Origin: Pseudonocardia broussonetiae
Lineage (GTDB): Bacteria > Actinomycetota > Actinomycetes > Mycobacteriales > Pseudonocardiaceae
Assembly: GCF_013155125.1 (NCBI RefSeq)
Contig: NZ_CP053564.1
Span: 4,719,501-4,783,500 of the forward strand
Direction: 5' to 3'
Length of the DNA stretch: 64,000 nucleotides
Made by a program: the position numbers and the translations under genes. How positions within the stretch are numbered: the first letter of the stretch is position 1; each line of letters opens with the position of its first letter. Positions 25,845 through 36,323 of this stretch are shown here, one piece after another. Under the pieces are notes generated by a model. That model searched no databases. It had not been told where the DNA came from and worked only from the letters and a program-made list of their open reading frames with translations.

Positions 25845-26249
25845 CTACGGCGCCCGGTCCGGCCCCTCGTCGTCCATCTCGGCCAGGGCCTTGCGCGCCT
25901 GCTCCAGCTCGGCCTCCAGGGCGGCCACGCGGGCGGCGCGCTGCTCGCGGGCGGCGCCGATCATGGCGTCGATCGGGCCGGACAGCTCGGCGCTGAGCTC
26001 CTGCGCCGCGCGCGACACGGCCGCCGCGGTGACGGGCAGCCCGCGTGTGAGCCAGGACGTGCCCTGCTTCAGCTCGGCCTGCCACTCGCCGTCGGCGGTG
26101 CCGCTGACGGTGAGCGTCAGCTCGACCATGCGCGTGGTGCGGGCCGTGGAGGTGCCCTTGGGTCGGCCGCGGCGGCGCTTCTCGGGCTCGGCCGGGGCCT
26201 CGACGGGGGTGGGGGCCGGGGCCTCGGGGGTCGGTTCGGCGGTGCTCAT
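25845..26249 (-). CDS. Small AT-hook protein (possibly DUF6319)
   Basis: A 134-residue protein. A Pro/Ala/Glu-rich N-terminus leads to RRRGRPKGTS (about 25-34), an AT-hook core (RGRPKG) able to bind the minor groove. Then comes a small conserved domain (VELTLTVSGTADGEWQAEL) and a C-terminal coiled coil with heptads from about 95 to 125. The layout suggests a dimeric DNA-binding protein. The family name is a recollection and less certain than the motif. A LexA-like box lies 46 nt upstream of the ATG, and the zinc-ribbon SDR follows after 11 nt. Confidence 0.7.
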   Translation of the reverse strand: MSTAEPTPEAPAPTPVEAPAEPEKRRRGRPKGTSTARTTRMVELTLTVSGTADGEWQAELKQGTSWLTRGLPVTAAAVSRAAQELSAELSGPIDAMIGAAREQRAARVAALEAELEQARKALAEMDDEGPDRAP

Positions 26250-26294
26250 CTCGCGGCGGTTCCCTCTCGTGGCGGTGCGGATCCATGGTGATCG

Positions 26295-26310
26295 TAGAAC
26301 AGGTGTTCGA
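26295..26310. promoter_or_regulatory. LexA/SOS-like box upstream of the AT-hook gene
   Basis: TAGAACAGGTGTTCGA matches TCGAAC-N4-GTTCGA at 11 of 12 fixed positions. It lies 46 nt before the AT-hook gene start and 58 nt after the end of hrpB. Confidence 0.7.
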
Positions 26311-26367
26311 CCGATCCGGCTCCGGGGCGTGACGTCCGTGGCACCAGCGGTGACGCTGCGCGTCCGG

Positions 26368-28866
26368 TCAGCGGCGCCGCCCGGCCCGGCGCGTCGGCGC
26401 GGCGGTGAGCGGGTCCTCGGGCCAGGGGTGCTTCGGGTAGCGCCCGCGCAGCTCGGCGCGCACCTGCGGGTAGCCGGTGGTCCAGAACGAGGCCAGGTCG
26501 GCGGTGACGGCCGCCGGGCGCCCGGCGGGGGAGAGCAGGTGCAGCACCACCGGGAGCCGCCCGCCCGCGACGGTCGGGGTGTCGGTCCAGCCGAAGCACT
26601 CCTGCACGCGGACGGCGAGGACGGGCTGGTCGCCGGACCAGTCGAGCGTGATCGACGACCCGGTCGGCACGGTGATCCGCTCCGGCGCGAGCTCGTCGAG
26701 GACGCTGGTGTGGCGCCAGTCCAGCCGCGACCGCAGGACCGGCCCGGCGTCGATCCGCCCGAGGTCGGCGCGGGAGCGGGCGCGGGTGAAGGGTCCGGTC
26801 CACCACGGGTCGGGATCGGCGAGCAGCGCGGTGTCACCCACGTCCGGCCACGGCTCGCCGAGGACCCGGTGCAGGGCGGCGAGCCGGTCGCGCAGCCGCC
26901 GGGCGCCGTCGGTCCAGCGCAGCAGGCCCAGACCCTCGCTGCGCAGGCCCTCGAGCAGGGCGGCGCGCAGGAGCGCGGGGTCGGGGCGGTCGAGGCGGCG
27001 CTCCTCGAGCACGATCGCGCCGAGGCGCCGGACGTGCCGGGCGACGACGTCACCGCCGCCCTGGCCCTGCGACGACCAGGCCACCTCGTCGGCCTCGGCG
27101 AGCAGTGCGGGCGCGGCGAGCTCGGCCAGCTCCCGGTCGGCGGCCGCGGCCAGGCGCACGGTGCCGTTCTCCGCGCCCGGCGCCCGGTCCGCAACCGCCA
27201 CCGCGAGCCACTCCGCGGCGGCCTGCGGGCTGCCGGGCGGCAGGGCGACGGCCGTGCCGCCCGCCATGAGGTACAGCTCGCCGCGCGCACGGCCGTGGGG
27301 GGCGTCCTCGACGGCCGCGCCCGTCCGGCGGCGCCGCGCCAGCCGCTCGGGGTGGGCCAGCGCCACGACCAGCGCCGCGCCACCCTCCACCCTGCCGCGG
27401 TTCCCCTTGTCGCTGCCGGCCCCCACGAGCCGCCGCAGCCGCGCGGCCTCGGTGCGCCAGCGGCCGCTGCCCGGGGCGGTTCCCGCGCGGAGCTTCGCCA
27501 GCTCGGCGTCGGCGTCGGACCCGGCGCCGAGCGTGTCGTCGTCGAGCAGGGCGACGACCTCGGCGGCCGCCCGCGCCCCGACGAGCGCCGCCCCGTCGAG
27601 CAGGGCGCGCGCCAGCCGCGGGTGCAGGCCGAGGCCGGCCATCCGGCGCCCGCGGGCGGTGGTGGCGCCGGTCGCGTCAAGAGCGCCCAGCGCGCGGAGC
27701 ACCTGGTGCCCGGCGCGCAGCGGCCCCTCCGGCGGTGCGTCCCACCAGCGCAGACCGCCGCCGTCCGGCGTCCCCCAGCAGGCGAGGTCGAGCGCGAGGC
27801 GGGTGAGGTCGGCGGTGCGGATCTCCGGCTCGGGGTAGCGGGGGAGGAGCTCACCCTCGGGCCAGCAGCGGTGCACCCGGCCGGGCGCCTCGCGGCCCGC
27901 GCGCCCGGCCCGCTGCTGCGCGACGGCGTCGGACACGCGGACGGTGACGAGCCCGGCCATCCCGCGGCGGTGGTCGACGCGCGGCGTGCGGGCCAGCCCG
28001 GCGTCGACGACGGCGCGGACGCCGGGCACCGTCAGGCTCGACTCGGCCACCGCGGTCGCGAGGACGACGCGGCGCCGCTGTCCGATCTGCAGCGCCGCGT
28101 CCTGCTCGGCCGCCGGCAGCCGCCCGTGCAGCGGCAGGACGTCGGCGTCGAGGCCCGACAGCGCGGCCGCCGTCCGCCGGATCTCCGCGACGCCGGGCAG
28201 GAACGCGAGCACGTCACCGTCACCGCCGTCCAGGGCGGCCCGCACCGCCCGCGCGACGGTGGCCTCGATCCGCTCCCCGCGCACCGGCGGGTCGTGGCGC
28301 ACGGCCACCGGGAACGTGCGGGCCTCGACGCGCAGCACGGGCGCGTCCCCGTCGGCGTCCGACCCGAGCAGCTCGGCGAGCCGGCCCGTGGCGACGGTGG
28401 CCGAGGTGGCGAGCAGCCGCAGGTCGGGGCGCAGGCCGTCGCGGGCGTCGAGGAGCAGGGCGAGCAGCAGGTCGGCGTCGAGGTGGCGCTCGTGGCACTC
28501 GTCGAGCAGGACGGTGCCGACGCCCGCGAGCTCCGGGTCGGCGGCCAGGCGGCGCAGCAGCAGACCGGACGTGACGACCTCGACGCGGGTGCGCGCCGAG
28601 GTCCGGGAGTCGCCGCGCACCGAGTAGCCGACCGTCTCGCCGACCGGCTCCCCGAGCAGCGACGCCATCCGCGCCGCCGCGGCCCGTGCGGCGAGGCGGC
28701 GGGGCTCGGCGACGACCACGCGCCCGTCGAGCGCGAGCAGCGCCAGGGGGACCAGCGTCGTCTTGCCGGTGCCGGGCGGCGCCACCAGCACCGCCGCGCC
28801 GCGGCCGGCGAGCGTCGCGGTGATCTCGTCGAGCGCGGCGCGCACGGGGAGATCGGGCAGGTCCAT
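26368..28866 (-). CDS. hrpB: ATP-dependent RNA helicase HrpB
   Basis: An 832-residue DEAH/RHA helicase of full HrpB length. Motif I is APPGTGKTT (about 29-37), motif II DECHERH (about 125), motif III SATV, and motif VI QRAGRAGR sits in the C-terminal RecA lobe. The C-terminus has the HrpB_C region ending GYPQVRAELRGRYPKHPWPEDP, diagnostic for this subfamily. The substrate of HrpB proteins is not known. The ATG at 28866 is used; further upstream in-frame codons lack family similarity. It is divergent from the small membrane gene by 52 nt. Confidence 0.93.
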   Translation of the reverse strand: MDLPDLPVRAALDEITATLAGRGAAVLVAPPGTGKTTLVPLALLALDGRVVVAEPRRLAARAAAARMASLLGEPVGETVGYSVRGDSRTSARTRVEVVTSGLLLRRLAADPELAGVGTVLLDECHERHLDADLLLALLLDARDGLRPDLRLLATSATVATGRLAELLGSDADGDAPVLRVEARTFPVAVRHDPPVRGERIEATVARAVRAALDGGDGDVLAFLPGVAEIRRTAAALSGLDADVLPLHGRLPAAEQDAALQIGQRRRVVLATAVAESSLTVPGVRAVVDAGLARTPRVDHRRGMAGLVTVRVSDAVAQQRAGRAGREAPGRVHRCWPEGELLPRYPEPEIRTADLTRLALDLACWGTPDGGGLRWWDAPPEGPLRAGHQVLRALGALDATGATTARGRRMAGLGLHPRLARALLDGAALVGARAAAEVVALLDDDTLGAGSDADAELAKLRAGTAPGSGRWRTEAARLRRLVGAGSDKGNRGRVEGGAALVVALAHPERLARRRRTGAAVEDAPHGRARGELYLMAGGTAVALPPGSPQAAAEWLAVAVADRAPGAENGTVRLAAAADRELAELAAPALLAEADEVAWSSQGQGGGDVVARHVRRLGAIVLEERRLDRPDPALLRAALLEGLRSEGLGLLRWTDGARRLRDRLAALHRVLGEPWPDVGDTALLADPDPWWTGPFTRARSRADLGRIDAGPVLRSRLDWRHTSVLDELAPERITVPTGSSITLDWSGDQPVLAVRVQECFGWTDTPTVAGGRLPVVLHLLSPAGRPAAVTADLASFWTTGYPQVRAELRGRYPKHPWPEDPLTAAPTRRAGRRR

Positions 28867-28918
28867 CACCGGACAGTCTCCCCGAGCGCCGGTGCGGGGG
28901 TGCTGCGAGGATCGACCG

Positions 28919-29281
28919 ATGACCTGGCTCCCCCGCACACTCGGCGTGCTGACCGCCGCCTACGGCCTGTCCACGCTGGTCCGACCCGCGATCTTCGCGA
29001 AGCCCGCCGGGCTGTCGGGCGCCGAGCCGCCCGCGCCGATCGGCATCCTCGTCCGCGCGGTCGGCGTGCGCGACCTCGCCAACGGCATCGCCATGGCCGC
29101 CGCCCCCGCGGGCGCGGCCCTGCAGCTCGCCGTGGCCGCCCGGATCGCGGGCGACCTGGGCGACGCGCTCACCTTCGCCCTCTCGCCGAACGAGGACCCC
29201 GCAGCCCGGAAGAAGGCCATCGGCGTCGGGCTGGGGTGGGGCGCGCTCAACGTCGTCGGGCTGCTGGCCGCGCGCCGCTGA
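28919..29281 (+). CDS. Small integral membrane protein (DUF4267-like)
   Basis: A 120-residue protein with about four hydrophobic segments (about 5-22, 40-58, 62-80 and 100-118) and a polar loop with RKK before the last one. The pattern resembles small actinobacterial four-helix membrane proteins annotated as DUF4267; the assignment is tentative. It starts with an ATG at 28919 and is followed directly by a strong terminator hairpin. No partner gene is indicated. Confidence 0.65.
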   Translation: MTWLPRTLGVLTAAYGLSTLVRPAIFAKPAGLSGAEPPAPIGILVRAVGVRDLANGIAMAAAPAGAALQLAVAARIAGDLGDALTFALSPNEDPAARKKAIGVGLGWGALNVVGLLAARR

Positions 29282-29285
29282 TCCG

Positions 29286-29335
29286 GACGCACGACGGGCC
29301 CGCCGACCTCGTCGGCGGGCCCGTCTCCGTGCGTC
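29286..29335. terminator. Strong hairpin, probable bidirectional terminator
   Basis: A 15-bp perfect stem (29293-29307 with 29311-29325) closes a 3-nt loop. It is extended by 7 more pairs (29286-29292 with 29329-29335) across a 3-nt bulge. It sits between two convergent genes. There is no U-tract, as is common for GC-rich actinobacterial terminators. Confidence 0.85.
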
Positions 29336-29360
29336 AGGTCCCTCGGGGGATGTCTCGGGG

Positions 29361-30335
29361 TCAGACCCCGGCGACGTCCTTGGCCAGCGACGCGACGTGC
29401 GTCTGCGCGGCCGACACGACGCCCGAGCGGTTCTTGTGGCTCTCCTCGAACGCCACGACGGCGGTCACGTCATCGACGTCGGTGAGCTTGCGGATCGCGG
29501 CGATCGCGTCCTGCGCCGTCATCTCCTCGTAGTGCTGGATCGGCAGCTCCGAGGCCTTGAGCGAGCCCAGGTTGCGCCGGGTCTCGTGCACGACCGCGGC
29601 GGTGCCGTCCGAGCCCTCGCGGCGCGCGACCCTCTCGGCGCGGTTCAGCGCCGCATCGCGGCCGGCGGTGACGACCTCACCGGCGTCGGAACCCAGGCGG
29701 GTCACGGCGCCGACGACGTCGCCGGCGGTCTCCTTGGCCTGCTCGCCGGTGCGCTGCACGGCGGCCACGGCCTGGTTGAAGCGCTCGATCGCGAACCGCG
29801 TGGGGAGCCCGACGACGCGGGTGACGCCCCCGGCGACGCGCTGCAGCGGAGTGGGCTCTAGGGCCGCGACGCCGCCGATGGCCTCCTCCGCGAGCACGGT
29901 CGTCAGCCACTCCACGGTGGCCTCGTGCGCGGTGACGAGGTCGTCGGCGAGCTGCTCGGTCGAGGTGCGGCCGGCGCGGCGGGCGAGCGTGCGCACGTAC
30001 ACGGCGCGGTCGCGGAGCTGGTGCTCGAGGGTGAGGTCGCCGAGGAGCGCCTCGTCGAGGGGCTGGCCCTGCTCGACGGTGGCCTTGACGAACGCCAGCA
30101 CGCGGCCGATGGCGGGCGTGATCACGTCCGGCACGCCGCCGACGGCGGAGAGCTCGCGGGCGATGCGGGTCGAGCGCCGGTCGGCGTTCGCCGCGTTCTC
30201 CTCGAGCTCGCGGCGGACGGCGTCGGTGCGGGCCTGTGCGGTCCGGACGCGGGCGATCTGCGCCTCCGTGCGGGTGAGCTGGTGGAGGGCGCGGAGCTGG
30301 GTGATCAGGGTCGGGGTGACCGTTCCGGTGTCCAT
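29361..30335 (-). CDS. Helical protein, possibly ferritin-like; function unknown
   Basis: A 324-residue, mostly alpha-helical protein. The N-terminal part (1-75) has an Arg/Glu/Ala pattern of long amphipathic helices. The middle (about 75-160) could be a four-helix ferritin-like bundle. Residues about 165-235 carry hydrophobic and amphipathic stretches with GDVVGAVTRLGSDAGEV-type repeats. The C-terminus (about 260-324) has a compact conserved-looking domain, LPIQHYEEMTAQDAIAAI, with a VVAFEESHKNR segment. No signal peptide. I do not recognise a defined function. It converges on the terminator hairpin. Confidence 0.7.
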   Translation of the reverse strand: MDTGTVTPTLITQLRALHQLTRTEAQIARVRTAQARTDAVRRELEENAANADRRSTRIARELSAVGGVPDVITPAIGRVLAFVKATVEQGQPLDEALLGDLTLEHQLRDRAVYVRTLARRAGRTSTEQLADDLVTAHEATVEWLTTVLAEEAIGGVAALEPTPLQRVAGGVTRVVGLPTRFAIERFNQAVAAVQRTGEQAKETAGDVVGAVTRLGSDAGEVVTAGRDAALNRAERVARREGSDGTAAVVHETRRNLGSLKASELPIQHYEEMTAQDAIAAIRKLTDVDDVTAVVAFEESHKNRSGVVSAAQTHVASLAKDVAGV

Positions 30336-30405
30336 GACAGCCGGGTACCCACGCCCGTCGGGGGCTCATCCGTCACGGACCGTGTGTCCGTACTCACTGA
30401 TCAGC

Positions 30406-31302
30406 TCACGGCTCCGCGTCGTCGAGCCGCGCCCGCGCGCGGGCCGTGCGGGTCGCGGCCGTGCCGGCCTCGCGGGCGGCGGCCCGGGCGTGCTGGGCGG
30501 CCTCCCGGTTGCGGACGGCGGACTCGCGCTCGTGGCGCTGGGCGGCCTCCAGCTCCGCGGTGAGCGTCGCGACCCGCTCCCGGGCCTGCTCGTGCTCCTG
30601 CGCCGCCCGCTCGTGCTCGGCCTCGGCCGCGTCGCGCCGCTCACGGGCGGCGGCCTCGAGCTCCTCGGCGTCGGCGAGGTCGCGGCGGCGCTCCTCCCGC
30701 TCGCGCTCGCGCCGGGCGACCTCCGCCGGGTCCTCGGCGGGCTCCTCCGCGGGCGCGTCCTGCTCGGCGGGGGACGGGGCGGGCGCCGGGGCCGCGGCGA
30801 CCCGCGCCGCCACCGCGTCGGGATCGGACTCGGGCCCGAAGCCGGAGTAGCTGATCGTGCGCGTCAGGCGCCCGGAGCGGACCTCGTCGGCGACCACGGG
30901 ATCGGCCAGCGCCGCCTCCAGGATGTCGCCGAGCTCGCGCAGCAGGGAGTCGTTGACGGACTCGTGCGCCTCCCGCGCGAGCCGCCCCGCCTCCCGCGCC
31001 ATCGCCGCGACGAGCTGGCGGCGCCGCGTCGACAGGGTCCGCAGGGCCGGACCGTCGAGGGTCCGCTGGGCGTCGGCGAGGCTCCCGGCCAGGCCGAGCA
31101 GCCCGTCGAGCTGCTCGCGCCGGTGGCGGGCCAGCAGGTTCGCGAGCCACGCCGCCCGGGTGGGCCGCCGCAGCCGCGCGGCCGCCGTCGCGAACTCCTT
31201 GTCGCCGCGCTCGCGGGCGGCCTTCACGGCCTCGTCGCGGGTGGCGACGAAGTCGGCGGGCGGCGCCGAGTACAGCGCGTCGGCCAGCTCGTCGATGTCC
31301 AC
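30406..31302 (-). CDS. Coiled-coil protein of unknown function
   Basis: A 298-residue protein. Residues 1-140 form a conserved helical domain with RRPTRAAWLANLLARH (about 45-60). An Ala/Pro/Glu-rich hinge (about 165-195) follows, then a continuous highly charged coiled coil from about 195 to 290. No catalytic motif, signal or membrane segment is seen. It lies 70 nt upstream of the helical protein in the same direction, so they may be co-transcribed. Such proteins recur in actinobacteria without an assigned role; a scaffold or DNA/envelope-associated role is only a guess. Confidence 0.75.
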   Translation of the reverse strand: MDIDELADALYSAPPADFVATRDEAVKAARERGDKEFATAAARLRRPTRAAWLANLLARHRREQLDGLLGLAGSLADAQRTLDGPALRTLSTRRRQLVAAMAREAGRLAREAHESVNDSLLRELGDILEAALADPVVADEVRSGRLTRTISYSGFGPESDPDAVAARVAAAPAPAPSPAEQDAPAEEPAEDPAEVARREREREERRRDLADAEELEAAARERRDAAEAEHERAAQEHEQARERVATLTAELEAAQRHERESAVRNREAAQHARAAAREAGTAATRTARARARLDDAEP

Positions 31303-31388
31303 GGGCGCACCCTAGGACGCGGGCATCCAGGGAGTCAGCACAGGCGGCGCACAGCCCACGCACAGGAACGGCCGACAGGGTGGGTCCC

Positions 31389-32198
31389 ATGAGCGACCAC
31401 GACGATCACGACGACGACCACCACGACGGCGACCACGATCTCGGCCTCGCCCACGACCTGCCCCGCCTGGTGGGCCGTCGCCGACTCCTCGGGCTGCTCG
31501 CCGGCGCGGGCGCACTGACGCTGGCCGGGTGCGCCGCGGCCGCGACCGGCACCACCGCCTCGACGACGGGGGCCGCGACCGGCGAGATCCCCGAGGAGAC
31601 CGCCGGCCCCTTCCCGGGCGACGGCTCCAACGGCCCGAACGTCCTCACCGAGAGCGGCGTCGTGCGCAGCGACATCCGGTCGAGCTTCGGCTCCCTGTCG
31701 GGCACCGCGCCGGGCGTGCCGCTGACGATCACCCTGGCGCTGGTCGACGCCGCGTCCGGCGCCGCGCTGCCCGGCGGCACCGTCTACCTCTGGCACTGCG
31801 ACCGCGACGGGAGGTACTCGCTCTACGACGTCGCCGACCAGAACTACCTGCGCGGGGTCCAGGAGGCTGACGCGAACGGGCGCATGACGTTCACGACGGT
31901 CTTCCCCGCGGCCTACTCGGGGCGCTGGCCGCACGCCCACTTCGAGATCTACCCCGACCTCGCCGCGGCCACGACGCCCGACAACGCGACCGTCACCTCC
32001 CAGCTCGCGCTGCCCCAGGACGTCTGCGAGGCCGTGTACGCCACCGACGGCTACGCCTCCAGCGTCCGCAACCTGGCCCGCACCTCGCTGGAGCGCGACA
32101 CGGTCTTCTCCGACGGCTACGCCTCGCAGCTCGCGACCGTCACCGGCGACGTCACGACCGGCCTCGCGGCGACCCTCACGGTGGGCGTCGACGCCTGA
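31389..32198 (+). CDS. Intradiol ring-cleavage dioxygenase, predicted Tat lipoprotein with Asp/His-rich N-terminus
   Basis: A 269-residue protein. Residues 1-17 are almost all Asp and His. A signal with twin/triple Arg (30-32) follows, then a hydrophobic core and the lipobox LAGC (Cys48), so export folded and lipid-anchored is predicted. The mature part is an intradiol dioxygenase fold (protocatechuate 3,4-dioxygenase/catechol 1,2-dioxygenase type) with non-heme Fe(III) ligands expected in YLWHCDRDGRYSLYD and in RWPHAHFEIYP. Its substrate is not clear; extracellular relatives act on catechols or lignin-derived aromatics. An in-frame GTG at 31380 would add only three residues. Confidence 0.87.
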   Translation: MSDHDDHDDDHHDGDHDLGLAHDLPRLVGRRRLLGLLAGAGALTLAGCAAAATGTTASTTGAATGEIPEETAGPFPGDGSNGPNVLTESGVVRSDIRSSFGSLSGTAPGVPLTITLALVDAASGAALPGGTVYLWHCDRDGRYSLYDVADQNYLRGVQEADANGRMTFTTVFPAAYSGRWPHAHFEIYPDLAAATTPDNATVTSQLALPQDVCEAVYATDGYASSVRNLARTSLERDTVFSDGYASQLATVTGDVTTGLAATLTVGVDA

Positions 32199-32234
32199 CG
32201 GCGGGCCCGGCGTCGCGGAACCGGGTGCGGCAGG

Positions 32235-34214
<1,980 letters not shown>

Positions 34215-34233
34215 TCGCTGCTCCCGATCCCCG

Positions 34234-34995
34234 CTACCGCTGCTGCTCGGCCGCCAGCCGCTGCGCCACCACCTGCTGCATCCGCTGCAGGCCCGATACC
34301 CCGAGCGTGCCGACCTGGCCCTCGAGCTGGCGCAGTTGGTGGGGGTCGCCCATGGTGTTCTCGCTGGACTGGATGAGGACGGTGCCGGCGCCGGTGAAGT
34401 CGAACTGGCGCTCCTCGCCGGACTGCACGCCGAGCATCCCCATCGCGCCCTGCAGGAACCCGCTCATCCAGCCGGCGTCGTAGTGGTGGCTGGGGGAGGG
34501 GCAGTCGGCCCAGCCGACGAGCGCCTCGGGGTCGACCCGGATCGGCGGCTCGGCGAAGATCACCGGCCCGGAGCTGGACGCGAGGAACTTGCCGGTGCCG
34601 ATGAGCGTCAGGAACCCGGGGACGATCGACTGCTTGAGCTCCAGCGTCGAGTCGAAGGCGAGCAGGTTGGCCGCGCGCAGCGTGAGGTTGCCGTCGTCGA
34701 GGTCGTAGCTGTTGATGTCGTAGCCGCGGTCGCCCAGGATCAGGTGCCCGGCGCCGGTCGCCACGACCCAGTCGCGGGTGTAGAGCGGGGCGGAGAACCG
34801 GGTGGCGACCATCCCGCCGACGCTCGCGCCCGTGAGCGGCTCGAAGCGGATGCCCTGGCTGTGCGGGGCGGGGTAGTAGGCGATCATCCGCCCGGTCTGC
34901 ATGAACAGCTGCCCGTCCAGGCGCACGCAGTAGGCGTAGTGGTTGCCGGGGATGTTGTCGTTGTCGGGCAGCGTGGCGGGGTTGAGGGGGATCAC
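34234..34995 (-). CDS. AIM24 family protein (third of three in tandem)
   Basis: A 253-residue beta-rich protein of the AIM24/DUF124 family, larger than its two upstream paralogs. Family segments include GQLFMQTGRMIAYY (near 29-42) and GTGKFLASSSGPV. Bacterial AIM24 proteins form trimeric beta-sandwich barrels; the role is unknown, with stress and membrane links suggested. The C-terminal 50 residues are helical and Gln-rich, absent from the other two copies. The GTG at 34995 overlaps the upstream paralog's stop (GTGA). Last gene of the trio. Confidence 0.85.
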   Translation of the reverse strand: MIPLNPATLPDNDNIPGNHYAYCVRLDGQLFMQTGRMIAYYPAPHSQGIRFEPLTGASVGGMVATRFSAPLYTRDWVVATGAGHLILGDRGYDINSYDLDDGNLTLRAANLLAFDSTLELKQSIVPGFLTLIGTGKFLASSSGPVIFAEPPIRVDPEALVGWADCPSPSHHYDAGWMSGFLQGAMGMLGVQSGEERQFDFTGAGTVLIQSSENTMGDPHQLRQLEGQVGTLGVSGLQRMQQVVAQRLAAEQQR

Positions 34996-35639
34996 AGCTT
35001 CTGCTCCGATGCCTGGACGTAGACGGTGCCCTGACCCGTGCACTTGAGCTGCACGGCCTCGCCCGAGCCGCGGCCGACGGCGTCGCGCCAGCCGACCGAC
35101 GCGGCGATGTCGACGTTCACCTGGCCGATGTGGGCGACGTAGGCCTGCGGGTCGACGGCGACCGGGCGCCCGCCGACGGGGATCGCGATCGTGCCGCCGT
35201 GGCTCAGGACCGCCGCGGTGCCGTAGCCGTGCAGCTGCGTCGTGAACAGGCCCTGGCCCGAGACGGCACCGCGCACCGCGCCGCGGATGCCGCCCTGCGA
35301 GCCGAGGAACACGACCGTCGACTGCAGGGCCGCGTCGTGCGCGACCAGCCGGTCGGCCTCGACCGAGAGCGGGCCGGAGCCGTCGAGCTCGATGATCGTG
35401 ACGTAGAGGCCGCGGTAGCCGTAGTGCACGGTCCCGTTGCCCTGCGCGACCATCATCGCGACCTGCTCGCCGGACACCATCCGCCCGACCATCCCGCCCG
35501 CGCCGCCCGGGCCCATGTGCACCGGGGAGAAGTGGACGTCGCCGGTGTAGGCGAGCATCGCGCCCTTGCGGGCGAGCACCTCCCGGCCGTGCGTGACGCC
35601 GACCGAGATGACCTTGCTGTTGACCTGCTCGAAGGGCAC
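34992..35639 (-). CDS. AIM24 family protein (second of three)
   Basis: A 215-residue AIM24/DUF124 protein with the paired repeats GAMLAYTGDVHFSP (near 27) and GSGEAVQLKCTGQGTVYVQ at the C-terminus. A glycine-rich membrane-proximal loop MGPGGAGGMVGRM lies near residue 45. The GTG at 35639 is supported by a perfect AGGAGG a few bases upstream. It is clearly homologous to the first copy along its full length. It overlaps the third copy by 4 nt and follows the first by 11 nt. Confidence 0.87.
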   Translation of the reverse strand: MPFEQVNSKVISVGVTHGREVLARKGAMLAYTGDVHFSPVHMGPGGAGGMVGRMVSGEQVAMMVAQGNGTVHYGYRGLYVTIIELDGSGPLSVEADRLVAHDAALQSTVVFLGSQGGIRGAVRGAVSGQGLFTTQLHGYGTAAVLSHGGTIAIPVGGRPVAVDPQAYVAHIGQVNVDIAASVGWRDAVGRGSGEAVQLKCTGQGTVYVQASEQKL

Positions 35640-35650
35640 GGCCGTCCTCC

Positions 35651-36274
35651 TCAGCGCTCTTCGGGCTGGATGTACACGACGCCGCTGCCGTCGAAGCGCA
35701 GGGAGAACGCCTCCCCGGAGCTCTCGCCGACGAGGTTGCGCCACGACACGTCGGTGACGAACGACTGGTTGAGCTGGCCCTGGCTCGCGACGAACGCGTC
35801 CGGGTCGACGACCAGCGGGAACTGCGGCGACACCTCCAGCGCGATCGGGGGCCCGCCCGCCGACAGCAGCGCGACCGTCCCGTAGCCGGTGACGGTGGTG
35901 GTGAACAGCCCCTGCCCGGACGACGCGCCGCGCACCCCGGCGAATGCGACGTCGGTCTTGAGCTTGTCCGACAGCGCGAGCAGCTGCTCGGACTCGACGC
36001 GCAGCGTGTCGCCGTTCAGCTCGACGATCAGCACCTCCATCGCGTCCTTGGCGAACCACACGGTGCCGTGGCCCGTGCAGTGCATCAGCGCGACGGACTC
36101 GCCGGCGGCGCGGCGCTTGAGGCCCGCCATCAGGCCGTCGCCGCCGCCCATGCCGGCGTTCTTGAACGTCACATCACCGGTGTAGGCGATCATCGAGCCG
36201 GTGGACGCGCGCACGGCGTCGCCCGCCAGGTCGATCTCGAGCACCCGCGACCCGTTGAGTCGGAATCCCTGCAC
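35651..36274 (-). CDS. AIM24 family protein (first of three)
   Basis: A 207-residue AIM24/DUF124 protein. It shares with the second copy the segments GSMIAYTGDVTF, HGTVWFAKDAMEVLIVELNG, ASSGQGLFTTTVTGYG and the C-terminal GVVYIQPEE, which marks a tandem duplication. No signal peptide or transmembrane helix. It is the first gene of a three-gene coupled unit; the 49-nt gap to the siderophore-binding gene upstream is short, so the trio may be read from the same transcript. Confidence 0.88.
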   Translation of the reverse strand: MQGFRLNGSRVLEIDLAGDAVRASTGSMIAYTGDVTFKNAGMGGGDGLMAGLKRRAAGESVALMHCTGHGTVWFAKDAMEVLIVELNGDTLRVESEQLLALSDKLKTDVAFAGVRGASSGQGLFTTTVTGYGTVALLSAGGPPIALEVSPQFPLVVDPDAFVASQGQLNQSFVTDVSWRNLVGESSGEAFSLRFDGSGVVYIQPEER

Positions 36275-36323
36275 GGCGGGGATCTTGGCACACGACCCCC
36301 GGGCCGTGGGTCACGGTCGGGGC

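Noticed and set aside
25000..29532. Very long plus-strand open frame (about 1500 codons) opposite hrpB and the SDR
   Set aside because: It is an Arg/Ala/Gly-rich shadow of minus-strand genes with clear family motifs and has none of its own.
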